Positions 1 through 8,109 of a stretch of 42,398 nt of DNA are shown here, one piece after another. Made by a program: the position numbers and the translations under genes. The number at the start of each line of letters is the position of its first letter. Position 1 is the stretch's first letter. Origin of the DNA: Terrirubrum sp051646285 (GTDB lineage: Bacteria > Pseudomonadota > Alphaproteobacteria > Rhizobiales > Beijerinckiaceae); contig JBOFCU010000087.1 in the NCBI GenBank assembly GCA_051646285.1, forward strand, positions 1-42,398, given 5' to 3'. The notes below the pieces were generated by a model. It made no database searches and was not told the origin of the DNA. It worked only from the letters and a program-made list of their open reading frames with translations.

Positions 1-199
1 AGCAGCCATGCACAAAAAGTACCGCCCTCCATTTTGGGAAAACCAAGTCCGGATTCCCATAAATATGCTTGTTATTTAAAGTAAACCGAAAACCAGCTCC
101 ATGAATAGCCTTCCTCAAGATGACTTCTGGCCGGGTTCCTGAACTACGAATTCCCGCCATCATCCGGCTGCGTATTTCAGGAGAAACAATATCAGGCAT
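1..199 (-). CDS. vsr: Very short patch repair endonuclease (Vsr), N-terminal part, cut by window edge
   Basis: Reading the minus strand from an ATG at 199-197 gives an open frame to the window edge (about 66 residues). It begins MPDIVSPEIRSRMMAGIRSS, continues with a GTRPEV..LRKA.H..GFRF stretch, and ends with NPDLVFPKWRAVLFVHGC. This matches the start of the Vsr family: the SxxMxxIrxxxTxPE helix, the PD(I/L)VFPK core carrying the metal-binding Asp, and the first half of the HGCFWH motif. Vsr nicks 5' of the T in T:G mismatches produced when 5-methylcytosine deaminates. The start overlaps the end of the cytosine methyltransferase by 8 bp, the usual dcm-vsr coupling. The C-terminal half, with the remaining catalytic His residues, lies outside the window, so intactness is unknown. 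Confidence 0.9.
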   Translation of the reverse strand, partial: MPDIVSPEIRSRMMAGIRSSGTRPEVILRKAIHGAGFRFTLNNKHIYGNPDLVFPKWRAVLFVHGC

Positions 200-1367
200 A
201 GACCCGATTGCCTTCACGACGGCTTCTGCGTGTCTGGGCGGAAAGTGTTCGACAGACCGCTTTTTCTTCCTCCAGAGCCTTGCTGATATACGGATGCAAA
301 GCTCTGGCCAAAAATTCAGCTACAGGAACAACTACTGCGTTACCTAATTGTCTATATGCCTGCATGTCTGAAACTTCGAAAAAAAACGGCTTCCCAGGTT
401 TGTCAAACCCCATTAAACGGGCACATTCTTGCGGAGTAAGACGCCGTGGGCGTTTACCTTTTTGCGCGACAAGAATCTCTGAACCGTCCTTGTAATAACG
501 CGCTGATAACGTCCGCGTCACATCACCAGGGCCAAAAAGACTAAACCCAAATCCGTTTCCTGCTGCATTATGTTTCGCCTTATACTCTTGAAGATACTTC
601 CATAAATTTGGGGTTAGTGTATATTTTTCATCAACAATAGGCTCAAGAATACTGCCCAACTTCGGGCCATTTTCTGCTGATGGAATCTCTAATTTATCAA
701 ATTTAAATTTTGTTGGATTGCGGAAACCAACAATAAAAATTCGCTCTCTTTTCTGTGGAACCCAGGGTGCAGAACTAATGATGCGGTGCTGTACGTAATA
801 CCCAAGTTCATTTTCAAGAACATTCATAATTGTTGCAAATGTACGACCCTTGTCATGTCTCTCAAGATTCTTGACATTCTCAAGAACAAACATGGCCGGC
901 CTATGATGCGCAATAATTTGGGCCGTATCAAAAAAAAGCGTGCCTTGCGTATCACATAAGAATCCATGCGGACGACCCAATGCATTTTTCTTCGAAACAC
1001 CAGCGATTGAAAAAGGCTGACACGGAAATCCTGCCAACAAAACATCATGCTCAGGAATCAATCCTGGATTCTCCGCGTAAGGGCGGATATCACCTGCAAT
1101 ATCGTGATTATCAGGGAAATTCAGGCGATAGGTTTCCTGACACTTTAAATCCCATTCGGATGTGAATACACAACGCCCACCAATCCCCTCAAACCCGTAA
1201 CGCAATCCGCCAATTCCTGCGAACAAATCGATAAAGCGAAATTTGCTCACTGGCTTCAATACATTGTTTTTCTTGACAGAGTCGTCATATAGCTTTGGTG
1301 TTTTTGGTTTTCCGCTCGCGCGCGCCTGTAGCATCAGTTCATACCCATTTATGCGAACAGTAAACAT
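192..1367 (-). CDS. DNA (cytosine-5-)-methyltransferase
   Basis: This 391-residue protein has the ordered motifs of C5-cytosine methyltransferases. Motif I (FIDLFAGIGGLRYGFE) is at about 45-60. The catalytic Pro-Cys-Gln loop (GFPCQPFSIAG) has Cys116. Motif VI is ENVKNL, with Glu163. QKRERIFIVGF lies at about 205-215. A C-terminal motif IX/X region contains RRLTPQECARLMGF and YRQLGNAVVVPV. It transfers a methyl group from S-adenosylmethionine to C5 of cytosine in a specific site that cannot be read from sequence. About 42 residues precede motif I, longer than usual, and Met12 is an alternative start. The overlap with vsr suggests the pair counteracts its own mutagenic deamination. No cognate restriction gene is visible here; it may lie beyond the left edge or be absent. 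The gene is AT-richer than the flanking YcgN gene, as expected for an acquired R-M gene. Confidence 0.93.
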   Translation of the reverse strand: MFTVRINGYELMLQARASGKPKTPKLYDDSVKKNNVLKPVSKFRFIDLFAGIGGLRYGFEGIGGRCVFTSEWDLKCQETYRLNFPDNHDIAGDIRPYAENPGLIPEHDVLLAGFPCQPFSIAGVSKKNALGRPHGFLCDTQGTLFFDTAQIIAHHRPAMFVLENVKNLERHDKGRTFATIMNVLENELGYYVQHRIISSAPWVPQKRERIFIVGFRNPTKFKFDKLEIPSAENGPKLGSILEPIVDEKYTLTPNLWKYLQEYKAKHNAAGNGFGFSLFGPGDVTRTLSARYYKDGSEILVAQKGKRPRRLTPQECARLMGFDKPGKPFFFEVSDMQAYRQLGNAVVVPVAEFLARALHPYISKALEEEKAVCRTLSAQTRRSRREGNRVYA

Positions 1368-1383
1368 ATGACAAATTTGGGTG

Positions 1384-1713
1384 TCACGTGCAACAATTTT
1401 GTTCTCTTTTTGTTTTGGCCTGCCCCTTCCGGAACTTGGCCTTTATTTCCGCTTCCAGATCGTCATTGGTATCCTTCGCCTCCCAATAACCAAGCGGCAC
1501 GCGGATATCGTGCAGCACCGCGCCATCGGGATAAATGCGGCTCTTGCCGACGAGAATTTCAAACTGGCCGATGAAGACAAGATTGCTCTGGCGCGACCAG
1601 TCCTTCAGCAGATCCTTGAACGCCTCGGAAATCACCCCTTCGCGAAGCGAGCCGGACACTGTTTTGAGCCGGTCCAACTCATTGAAATATTTTTGAACAA
1701 GGATCTGGCTCAT
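1384..1713 (-). pseudogene. N-terminal remnant of a large restriction-modification protein (type ISP / N6-methylase-helicase family)
   Basis: A 109-residue frame starts MSQILVQKYFNELDRLKTVS and contains LREGVISEAFKDLLKDW, a Q-F-E element, YPDGAVLHDIRVPLGYWEAK and DDLEAEIKAKFRKG. I recognise this from memory as the start of very large single-chain R-M proteins, in which the Asp and Glu-x-Lys (here D..WEAK) form the Mrr/PD-(D/E)XK-like nuclease core. Those proteins continue FRKGYPQ for well over a thousand residues. Here similarity appears to stop after FRKG (about 1421), followed by a dozen unrelated residues and a stop 16 bp before the methyltransferase start. I infer that the dcm-vsr unit replaced the rest of the gene. 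The family name is moderately certain; the truncation is likely but not proven. Confidence 0.6.
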
Positions 1714-1796
1714 CAGCAGTGATTCTTTCCGGCAGCAATCATCCGATAGAGCGGGCTGCGGGCCAGCGGGTCAAGGGCAAGCAGATTTAAGAGACA

Positions 1797-1824
1797 GCGG
1801 GGAAGAGGAAGCGGGGAAGAGGAA
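1797..1824. repeat. Two tandem copies of a 14-bp unit
   Basis: The unit gcggggaagaggaa occurs twice in direct succession in the 128-bp gap between the YcgN-type gene and the truncated R-M gene. It may be replication slippage or a scar of the rearrangement that produced the remnant. No function is claimed. Confidence 0.75.
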
Positions 1825-1841
1825 GCCTGCCCGCCGCTCCA

Positions 1842-2366
1842 TCACGCCTTTTTCACCCGCGGCACCCGGTTGGGCCACTGGCGCACGCGGTCGGGCCAGC
1901 GGGTGAGCGGCAATTCGTCCTCCGAACAATGCACCCGGCCCTGCACCGACACTCCGGCCCGGTGCACGCTGGCGGGATCGCCCGACTTGAGCGGGTGCCA
2001 ATCGTATAAATCTCGCCCCTCGGCCACCAGCCAGTAGGCGCAGGTCGGCGGCAGCCAGGGCAGCGTGCGCACCTGTTCGGGTGTCAGCGTCACGCAATCC
2101 GGCACCTTTTTCGCCCGGTTCTTGTAATCCTTGCAGCGGCAGGTGGCGCTGTTGAACAGGGTGCAGCCGATATCGGTGTGGTGGATCGTGCCGGTATCCT
2201 CGTCCTCCAGCTTGATCAGGCAGCAGCGGCCGCAGCCGTCACAGAGCTGTTCCCATTCCGATTTCGTCAATTCTTCCAGCGATTTGGTGCGCCAATAGGG
2301 TAAGGGCTCTGGCATCGCTGGCGGCGCGATGGCGGACGGCTTGGCGCGGGGTTTGGGCGGCTTCAT
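1842..2366 (-). CDS. YcgN family (UPF0260) cysteine-cluster protein
   Basis: This 174-residue protein is rich in cysteines arranged as in the UPF0260/YkgJ-like family. It has LCDGCGRCC at 41-49 (Cys42, 45, 48, 49), then IGCTLFN..TCRCKDY, VPDCV and PPTCAYW, and the family signature WHPLKSGDPASVHRAG with a preceding LYD. The cluster is thought to bind metal, perhaps an Fe-S or zinc centre, but the biochemical role is unknown. The first 20 residues are Pro/Lys-rich and not conserved in the family, so the real start could be Met18. The family usually stands alone, and no operon partner is obvious here. It is GC-rich, contrasting with the AT-rich methyltransferase downstream. It diverges from the penicillin-binding protein gene. 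Confidence 0.88.
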   Translation of the reverse strand: MKPPKPRAKPSAIAPPAMPEPLPYWRTKSLEELTKSEWEQLCDGCGRCCLIKLEDEDTGTIHHTDIGCTLFNSATCRCKDYKNRAKKVPDCVTLTPEQVRTLPWLPPTCAYWLVAEGRDLYDWHPLKSGDPASVHRAGVSVQGRVHCSEDELPLTRWPDRVRQWPNRVPRVKKA

Positions 2367-2555
2367 GGGCCGGATCTAGCCGCATTTTGCGTGGCTGGCG
2401 AGGCGGCAGCGCGGTCTGGCAGCCTGAGCGGTCGGCCTGCTGCATCGCAGGGCCTCGGCTGCGGCGTTTGGACTGGGACGGATTTGCCGCGTTTCGCCTT
2501 GCCTTTGCCAAAAGGCTGCGTCATCACCTGCTGCACAACCTTTGAAGTGGCGATC

Positions 2556-4787
2556 ATGTTTCCATCAGCACCGCGCAAGCACTGGCTGGCCCGTCTGAAA
2601 CGGGCGCTGCTGGGGGCTGATTCCTTCATTGATTCAGGGCTTTTCGCCGCAGGGCAGAAGGCGAAGGACCGGTACGAGCGCTACCGGCTGTTCATGGACC
2701 GCTTCGCGGTCGGCGGGGGCAGACGCATCGGCGTCGAACTCGCCTGCGAAGGGCTGACGCTCACCGCTGCGGGCATGGGGCTGATGCTGGCGCTGGCGCT
2801 GCCGGCGTTTCGCGAAACCAGCGAGGATTTCCTGAAAAAGCAGGAGCTGGCGGTGACGTTCCTCGACCGGTACGGCCAGCCCGCCGGCAAGCGGGGCATC
2901 AAGCATGATGATTCCGTGAGGCTTGATCAATTCCCCGACTCCCTCATTAAAGCAGCGCTAGCCACAGAAGACAGACGATTTTTTGATCACTGGGGAATTG
3001 ATCCCGTTGGCACGATGCGTGCTGTCGCCACAAACACCCGTGCTGGGGGCACCGTGCAGGGTGGCTCATCTATAACACAACAATTGGCAAAAAATCTGTT
3101 TCTCACCAACGAGCGGACCATTGAAAGGAAAGTGAAAGAGGCTTTTCTTGCAATATGGCTGGAGTATAGGCTCAATAAGGAACAAATTTTAAAGTTGTAT
3201 CTTGATCGGGCTTATATGGGAGGCGGCAATTTTGGAGCCGCTGCGGCCGCAGAATTTTATTTCGCAAAATCCGTAAAGGACTTATCATTGTCAGAATCTG
3301 CAATGATAGCAGGTCTATTCAAAGCACCAACGAAGTTTGCGCCCCATATCAACCTTCCTGCAGCACGCGCGCGTGCCAATATTGTTTTGACAAACATGGT
3401 GGAAGCAGGTTTTTTAACCGAAGGACAAGTTCTGGCCGCTCGGCGAAATCCGGCATCACCTATTGATCGCAAGCGCGATACAACTGCAGATTTTTATCTT
3501 GATTGGGCATTTGATCAAGTTCGCAAGCTGGCCGATATTGGAAAACTTGGCTCAGATCGTGTGTTGACTGTAAAAACACCACTTGATCCAGTTATTCAAG
3601 CTCGCGCTGAAACAGCGCTTGAAAATGGAATGCGGCAATTTGGCGACCAATATGGCGCAAGCCAGGGTGCTGTCGTTGTCATGGATCCCAATGGCGGTGT
3701 CCGGGCAATTGTTGGTGGCCGCGACTACGGAGCAAGCCAATTCAATCGTGCAACCGATGCTCTGCGTCAACCAGGATCTTCCTTTAAGCCATTTGTATAT
3801 GCCACGGCCATGAGCGACCCTTTAACAGCACGGCGGTATCGGCCAGATTTAATTGTAAGAGATGCTCCCGTATGCGTCGGAAATTGGTGCCCAAAAAATT
3901 ATTCCGGCAGCTATGCAGGAGCGATAACGCTTACAACTGCACTGGCAAAATCCTATAACACAATACCGGTATGGATGTCGCTTGAAATGTCACCAAGAGA
4001 TTCAAAAGGCGAAAGAAGCTATCGTACCGGACGAGCAAAAATCTTAGCAATGTGCAAGCAACTTGGCCTAGTGTCCGAAATCAAGGATACGCCATCTTTG
4101 CCGATCGGCGCGGCCGATGTAACAGTTATGGACATGACAACAGGGTATGCAGTCTTTGCAAACGGCGGAAAACGTGTGTCACCATTTGCAGCAATTGAAA
4201 TTCGCAACAGCAATGGCGATATAATTTGGCGCGAGGATCGCGATGGTCCAAAGCAACCGCAAATCTTGTCCAATCAAGTTGTTGGTGATCTTACATATAT
4301 GATGACAAAGGTTATTGAAGAAGGAACTGCAAGAAGGGCAATTCTTGAAGGTGTAAAAGCAGCTGGAAAAACAGGCACTACAAATGCGTATAGAGATGCA
4401 TGGTTTGTTGGATATACAGGAAATTATGTTGCGGGGGTATGGTTTGGCAATGACGATAATAGTGAGACTAACAACATGACGGGCGGGACGTTGCCAGCTA
4501 TGGTTTGGCGCGAGATCATGTCATATGCGCATCAAGGAATTGAGATTGCACCTCTACCACATCTTTCGCGCGACATAGACACTATCACATCTTCCCCTTC
4601 AGCGAGTGCCGCAATACAAATAAATCTGAAGCAGACTGCACAGCGATCGACAACACTTTCACAAAGATCAATCAACTTGTTAAAAGTAATTGACGCGCGA
4701 TTTCAATCAACCCATAAGCGCATCCAAAAAAAACAAGGGTCGAATAACGGCAATATTGCTAATTATCCGCTGGCGCATTTACAGTGA
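2556..4787 (+). CDS. Class A penicillin-binding protein (PBP1A-type transglycosylase/transpeptidase)
   Basis: From the ATG at 2556 the protein has 743 residues; the same frame is open from 2391, but that would nearly abut the divergent gene. It has an N-terminal basic region, then one membrane segment at about 70-90. The glycosyltransferase family 51 domain carries Glu138 in ATEDRRFFDHWG, a QGGSSITQQLAKN motif and an RKxKEA element. The transpeptidase domain carries S408-S-F-K411, S466-Y-N468 and K605-T-G. It polymerises and cross-links peptidoglycan on the periplasmic face of the inner membrane. The last 60 residues or so form a low-complexity Ser/Gln/Lys-rich tail. The stop overlaps the next start by 4 bp, indicating an operon with the DUF1214 and DUF1254 genes. 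Codon use shifts from GC-rich to AT-rich within the gene, near residue 120. Confidence 0.95.
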   Translation: MFPSAPRKHWLARLKRALLGADSFIDSGLFAAGQKAKDRYERYRLFMDRFAVGGGRRIGVELACEGLTLTAAGMGLMLALALPAFRETSEDFLKKQELAVTFLDRYGQPAGKRGIKHDDSVRLDQFPDSLIKAALATEDRRFFDHWGIDPVGTMRAVATNTRAGGTVQGGSSITQQLAKNLFLTNERTIERKVKEAFLAIWLEYRLNKEQILKLYLDRAYMGGGNFGAAAAAEFYFAKSVKDLSLSESAMIAGLFKAPTKFAPHINLPAARARANIVLTNMVEAGFLTEGQVLAARRNPASPIDRKRDTTADFYLDWAFDQVRKLADIGKLGSDRVLTVKTPLDPVIQARAETALENGMRQFGDQYGASQGAVVVMDPNGGVRAIVGGRDYGASQFNRATDALRQPGSSFKPFVYATAMSDPLTARRYRPDLIVRDAPVCVGNWCPKNYSGSYAGAITLTTALAKSYNTIPVWMSLEMSPRDSKGERSYRTGRAKILAMCKQLGLVSEIKDTPSLPIGAADVTVMDMTTGYAVFANGGKRVSPFAAIEIRNSNGDIIWREDRDGPKQPQILSNQVVGDLTYMMTKVIEEGTARRAILEGVKAAGKTGTTNAYRDAWFVGYTGNYVAGVWFGNDDNSETNNMTGGTLPAMVWREIMSYAHQGIEIAPLPHLSRDIDTITSSPSASAAIQINLKQTAQRSTTLSQRSINLLKVIDARFQSTHKRIQKKQGSNNGNIANYPLAHLQ

Positions 4788-5416
4788 GGATTGTAGATTT
4801 AGAATTCAACAAAAAAGCATCATTGATTGATGACTTGAGCGCGCTGAAGGTTTTTGTCGTGCTTGTGTCATCCTGCTTATTTGGACTTGGCAGTGCATGG
4901 CTGACAATTGATCTACATTCTGGCTTTGGCAGCGTTGAGATTGGTGAATGGCGAACGCATCCCCGCGTTGGATACTACAATATTGATCCCTATGCACGAG
5001 CAGCTATTATTCGTCGTGGTGAAATGCCACTTGGAATTGGCGAGGGCATTCAATTCATATCATCGAGAGACGTGTCTGGCTTGCCGTTAAACAGTCAGTG
5101 CAATTATCGTGTATCGGGCACTCTTCCCATTGCACGCGCATGGACACTTGCAGTGCAGAAGATCGATGGTAACCTATTCAAATCATTAAATGAATCAAAT
5201 TATTTGACTTCACGCAGCATTGTAAACTCAAAAAATGAAATTGTCACTATTTTTGCATCTGTGGACGTTCAGTCTGGTAATTGGCTATCTTTACCGCCCG
5301 ATTCTGCATTTAATTTAGTTTTTCGTTTTTACGACGTGTCTGCAAATATAAATTCTTCTGCAACTCAACGTGCAGATTTACCGCGAGTGGAGAGAATTTC
5401 ATGTCAACACTACTAA
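4784..5416 (+). CDS. Membrane-anchored DUF1214 protein
   Basis: The gene starts with GTG inside the PBP stop (GTGA overlap), so translation is probably coupled. The 210-residue product has a short cytoplasmic start and one membrane segment at about 23-43 (VFVVLVSSCLFGLGSAWL). The periplasmic domain has the DUF1214 pattern: GEWRTHPRVGYYNIDPYARA, GEMPLGIGEG, CNYRVSGTLPIARAWTLAV, LTSRSIV, and VQSGNWLSLP followed by a FRFYD strand. DUF1214 is a beta-rich domain of unknown activity, often paired with or fused to DUF1254, which is the next gene here. The position directly behind a peptidoglycan synthase suggests an envelope role, but this is inference from location only. Confidence 0.82.
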   Translation: MRIVDLEFNKKASLIDDLSALKVFVVLVSSCLFGLGSAWLTIDLHSGFGSVEIGEWRTHPRVGYYNIDPYARAAIIRRGEMPLGIGEGIQFISSRDVSGLPLNSQCNYRVSGTLPIARAWTLAVQKIDGNLFKSLNESNYLTSRSIVNSKNEIVTIFASVDVQSGNWLSLPPDSAFNLVFRFYDVSANINSSATQRADLPRVERISCQHY

Positions 5417-5994
5417 ATCTAATAAAGTATTCTTGGATAAAATTTATTTTCTTTGCAATTTTAATATCCCTTCTTTCATTGATTATCCATATTTCACTAA
5501 TAATGATATTGCCCTTTTCCGCTGGCGAAGGAAATATTAATCGTCTCTCAGGACTGCCAAGTCATAAGACAACAATTATAAACACATCAAAAAATGAAAA
5601 CTATCTGCCCCTTAATTCTGACCCCGCATCAGTTCTAGCAATATGCCCTTATAACCTTGCATCAGGTCCTGTACGCGTCATCGCTGGCACCGGAGATGAA
5701 ATACTAACAATCTCATTTCACGCATTTGATGGACGTGTTTTTTATGCGCTTAGTGACCGAGCCGCTCAACGAAATGTCATTAATATCGTCTTGATGACAC
5801 GTCTGCAACTGGACGAAGCGCTTGGTACTGACGATCAGGATGACATCCAAAACGACGTACGCATTTTGTCGCCCGTTCAAAGAGGGCTTGTCGTTGTTCG
5901 TGTGCTGGCACTTCAGAGCAGTGAGAAGATATCTGCCGAGCAGCGTGCATCGGCATTTCATTGCAAGCCGGATACAAATGCGCTTGAGAATTGA
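5401..5994 (+). CDS. Membrane-anchored DUF1254 protein
   Basis: The 197-residue product overlaps the DUF1214 gene by 16 bp. It has one N-terminal membrane segment (about 13-38, rich in Ile/Leu/Phe). Its periplasmic domain has SDPASVLAICPYNLASGPVRV, SFHAFDGRVFYALSDRAAQR, a central LMTRLQLDEAL stretch and QRGLVVVRVLAL. This is the DUF1254 pattern seen in short rhizobial proteins that sit next to DUF1214 genes. Both proteins share the same topology, so they may form a periplasmic pair; that is inference. Function unknown. The stop is 3 bp from the end of the convergent lipoprotein gene, and no terminator is visible between them. Confidence 0.78.
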   Translation: MSTLLNLIKYSWIKFIFFAILISLLSLIIHISLIMILPFSAGEGNINRLSGLPSHKTTIINTSKNENYLPLNSDPASVLAICPYNLASGPVRVIAGTGDEILTISFHAFDGRVFYALSDRAAQRNVINIVLMTRLQLDEALGTDDQDDIQNDVRILSPVQRGLVVVRVLALQSSEKISAEQRASAFHCKPDTNALEN

Positions 5995-5997
5995 CGA

Positions 5998-6849
5998 TTA
6001 GTTCTTCACAATGCGCCAACTTGGGGCCATCTTGGCGTGTAACTGAATTGGCGTGATTGTCTCTTGCATAAAAAAATGCCCATCCGGTGGGATGCGAATG
6101 CCGCGGTCCATATGTATATTGCGCCATGGATCGCGGCTAATGCAGCCAGATATTCTGAGAGGCTCAAAATCATTCTCATAAGCGATGAGAATACGCTCAG
6201 TTTTTAACGATTCAAGTTGCGGCATTGCGACATAAGCATGCTCAAGTGCATAGCGATAGCCTTGCAACCTCATAGAAGCTCGATAACATACCCAACCAAT
6301 CAAAGCTCTGTTTTCCTGGATACGGATGCTGGCATCATTCCATTCTTTGAGCCTTAAATCAGCAACTGTCTTAGCCGCACGGGCACGCAATTCATCTGCC
6401 TTGAAAACCTGTGCGGCGACATGAGCAAATGCGCTGAGGAGTAGACGATCAGCCGAGATATCACTCACCAGTTGCGTGTAACGCGACGAAGGCGAACGAA
6501 ATGCTTCGCCAATAAGTGCGTCGTGATACCAAGATAATTTTTCTGGAAAGTAGTTTGGTGGCAAATATCCGCTGCGCGCAGCATCATAAACCAATCGATC
6601 AAAATAGCTTCGCTGCTTTGCCGGCATGAGGAAACGCCAAGCGCGATCGCGCAGCTCCTGCTCGTCGTCGGTGTATTGGAATGACGCGTTAGTAGGCCCG
6701 TCAATTGGTGATACCAGCAGGGACAGAGCTGTTTCTTTCGGCCTATCGAAATCCCCGCGCTCAGCACATGCTCCAACTGCGAGCAGGCATGTGGTGACCA
6801 GTGCCTGCGCCAGTAAGCGCAGGCCATTAATATCACTATGTGGTTTCAT
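5998..6849 (-). CDS. Predicted lipoprotein of unknown function
   Basis: The 283-residue product starts with a lipoprotein signal peptide ending in a VGAC lipobox (Cys28) followed by AERGDF, which predicts export and lipidation. The mature part is largely helical. It includes DRAWRFLMPAKQRSYFDRLV and a YLPPNYFPEKLSWYH segment, then a helical centre (about 110-190) and a C-terminal CISRDPWRNIHMDRGIRIP segment. I do not recognise a named domain. The start codon overlaps the stop of the small gene at 6846-7034 (ATGA), so the two are translationally coupled. It converges on the PBP-DUF1214-DUF1254 operon. I can say it is probably an envelope protein, not what it does. Confidence 0.75.
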   Translation of the reverse strand: MKPHSDINGLRLLAQALVTTCLLAVGACAERGDFDRPKETALSLLVSPIDGPTNASFQYTDDEQELRDRAWRFLMPAKQRSYFDRLVYDAARSGYLPPNYFPEKLSWYHDALIGEAFRSPSSRYTQLVSDISADRLLLSAFAHVAAQVFKADELRARAAKTVADLRLKEWNDASIRIQENRALIGWVCYRASMRLQGYRYALEHAYVAMPQLESLKTERILIAYENDFEPLRISGCISRDPWRNIHMDRGIRIPPDGHFFMQETITPIQLHAKMAPSWRIVKN

Positions 6850-7034
6850 GCACGGCGGCGCTTGCGGCGGCCTTGTTGTTGTTGGGATCCTTTTGGTGAT
6901 GCATCGCCTTCAGGCGGGTGGCGCTCATAACGAACACCTGTGAAAAAAATGATTTGCCCGAGCAATTCACCAGTTTGGGGTGCACGCATAGTGGCCCTCG
7001 CAGATTTATCGGGCCAGGGAAGTAAAATGCCCAT
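6846..7034 (-). CDS. Small conserved-looking protein, 62 residues
   Basis: The chosen ATG at 7034-7032 has a strong Shine-Dalgarno (GGAG, 8 nt spacing); the frame is also open to a TTG at 7082. The product starts MGILLPWPDKSARATM, has GELLGQIIFFTGVRYER in the middle and a very basic, Gln-rich tail (GRRKRRRA). The core looks like a folded beta element, and the tail could bind nucleic acid or acidic lipid. The stop overlaps the lipoprotein start as ATGA, which supports real translation. I recall similar FFTGVRYER motifs in short rhizobial proteins but cannot name a family. Confidence 0.6.
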   Translation of the reverse strand: MGILLPWPDKSARATMRAPQTGELLGQIIFFTGVRYERHPPEGDASPKGSQQQQGRRKRRRA

Positions 7035-7122
7035 GACAACGTCTCCAATAGCAATGGCACGCACCAGTGCTTTACTGATCAAAACGTGTCATGGTTAAAG
7101 GATTGCTAACGAAGTGGTCATA

Positions 7123-8109
7123 ATGTGCAGATTGTCGCATTTGTTCAGTATCGTTGCTTTAGCATTGCCAATGTCTGATGCCACCGATCATCACTCGCCA
7201 CTCCCGGAGCACTCGTTTCTCTGGCGGATCAACCGTACCCGCATTTTGCGTGATGCTACCGATTTATTTTTAAAGCGCGGACCTTGCGATGCGGAAGCTG
7301 TCTACCAATATGCAGAGCTTGCTGCTGGTTTGCTTTCACGTATTGATCGCAATGAGGCCGTCGCTATTGCTCGCGTATTGGCAACGATACAGAATCTGCC
7401 TGAAACTGTACTTCGTCCATTTGCCGACTTGGGTATCGAAGTGAATCATCCTGCTGATTCATTCCCAATCGACGCTTATCATTCTAACATTGGGAGGATG
7501 CCCGAGGATCAAGTTGTCAACATGAGTGAAAATATACTCTCTACCAACGGACCAACATTTCAAGTAAAAAAGTATACGAGTATGAGAATGCTCAGCAATC
7601 TCCATGACAGAGATGTATCTTATTCTGCAGGGATGTCAGGGCTTGATTATTTGGCCGTGATGCGAGCGTGCGAACGCCGCGATAAATATGATTTCGTATT
7701 TCTTGCAGGTAAAATCTTATGCAATCATCAATTCAATGCAAGTACCGAGCAACTCTCATTTATTCTGAAGGAAGGGTGCGGTGAGGCGCTCGTGATGATC
7801 ACTATCGCGATTGGGGGAGATCGTACACTGCTTGCAAAGGTGCTCGATAGTTTTATTGATGTCGGTGATAACAAATTAAAGTCGATCCAAAGAGCATTGC
7901 AATTTTACGAGACAATCAATCAAGTAACAGCTTTGCGTGTCTTATCTGATTTTTTCAGCGCACCGCAGATCACGAAGGCACTAGCGGTTCAGCATGTTAC
8001 TGTACAGTCCGGGCAAAGTGTCAATCTCAGCCTTCGCAACTCTACACAGTTGAGTAAAAATTCCTCATCAATTCGCCTTTCGGAACGACTAATTCGATCG
8101 TTCCGCTAG
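7123..8109 (+). CDS. DUF2336 domain protein
   Basis: From the ATG at 7123 the product has 328 residues. A GTG at 7114 and an ATG at 7171 are alternative starts, and none has a clear ribosome site. The part from about 30 to 110 has ILRDATDLFLKRG, YAELAAGLLSRIDRNEAV, and LPETVLRPFADLGIEV. This resembles the alpha-helical repeat-like DUF2336 domain common in Alphaproteobacteria. The central part (VSYSAGMSGLDYLAVMRACE, FLAGKILCNH) is also helical, and the C-terminus is Ser/Asn-rich. DUF2336 proteins have no established enzymatic role; some sit near regulators. The gene stands alone on the plus strand, and its stop directly abuts the stop of DUF1491 on the other strand. The family call is moderate. 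Confidence 0.68.
   Translation: MCRLSHLFSIVALALPMSDATDHHSPLPEHSFLWRINRTRILRDATDLFLKRGPCDAEAVYQYAELAAGLLSRIDRNEAVAIARVLATIQNLPETVLRPFADLGIEVNHPADSFPIDAYHSNIGRMPEDQVVNMSENILSTNGPTFQVKKYTSMRMLSNLHDRDVSYSAGMSGLDYLAVMRACERRDKYDFVFLAGKILCNHQFNASTEQLSFILKEGCGEALVMITIAIGGDRTLLAKVLDSFIDVGDNKLKSIQRALQFYETINQVTALRVLSDFFSAPQITKALAVQHVTVQSGQSVNLSLRNSTQLSKNSSSIRLSERLIRSFR

Noticed and set aside
120..495. Plus-strand frames opposite vsr and dcm
   Set aside because: Shadows of the methyltransferase gene, whose catalytic motifs are intact on the minus strand.
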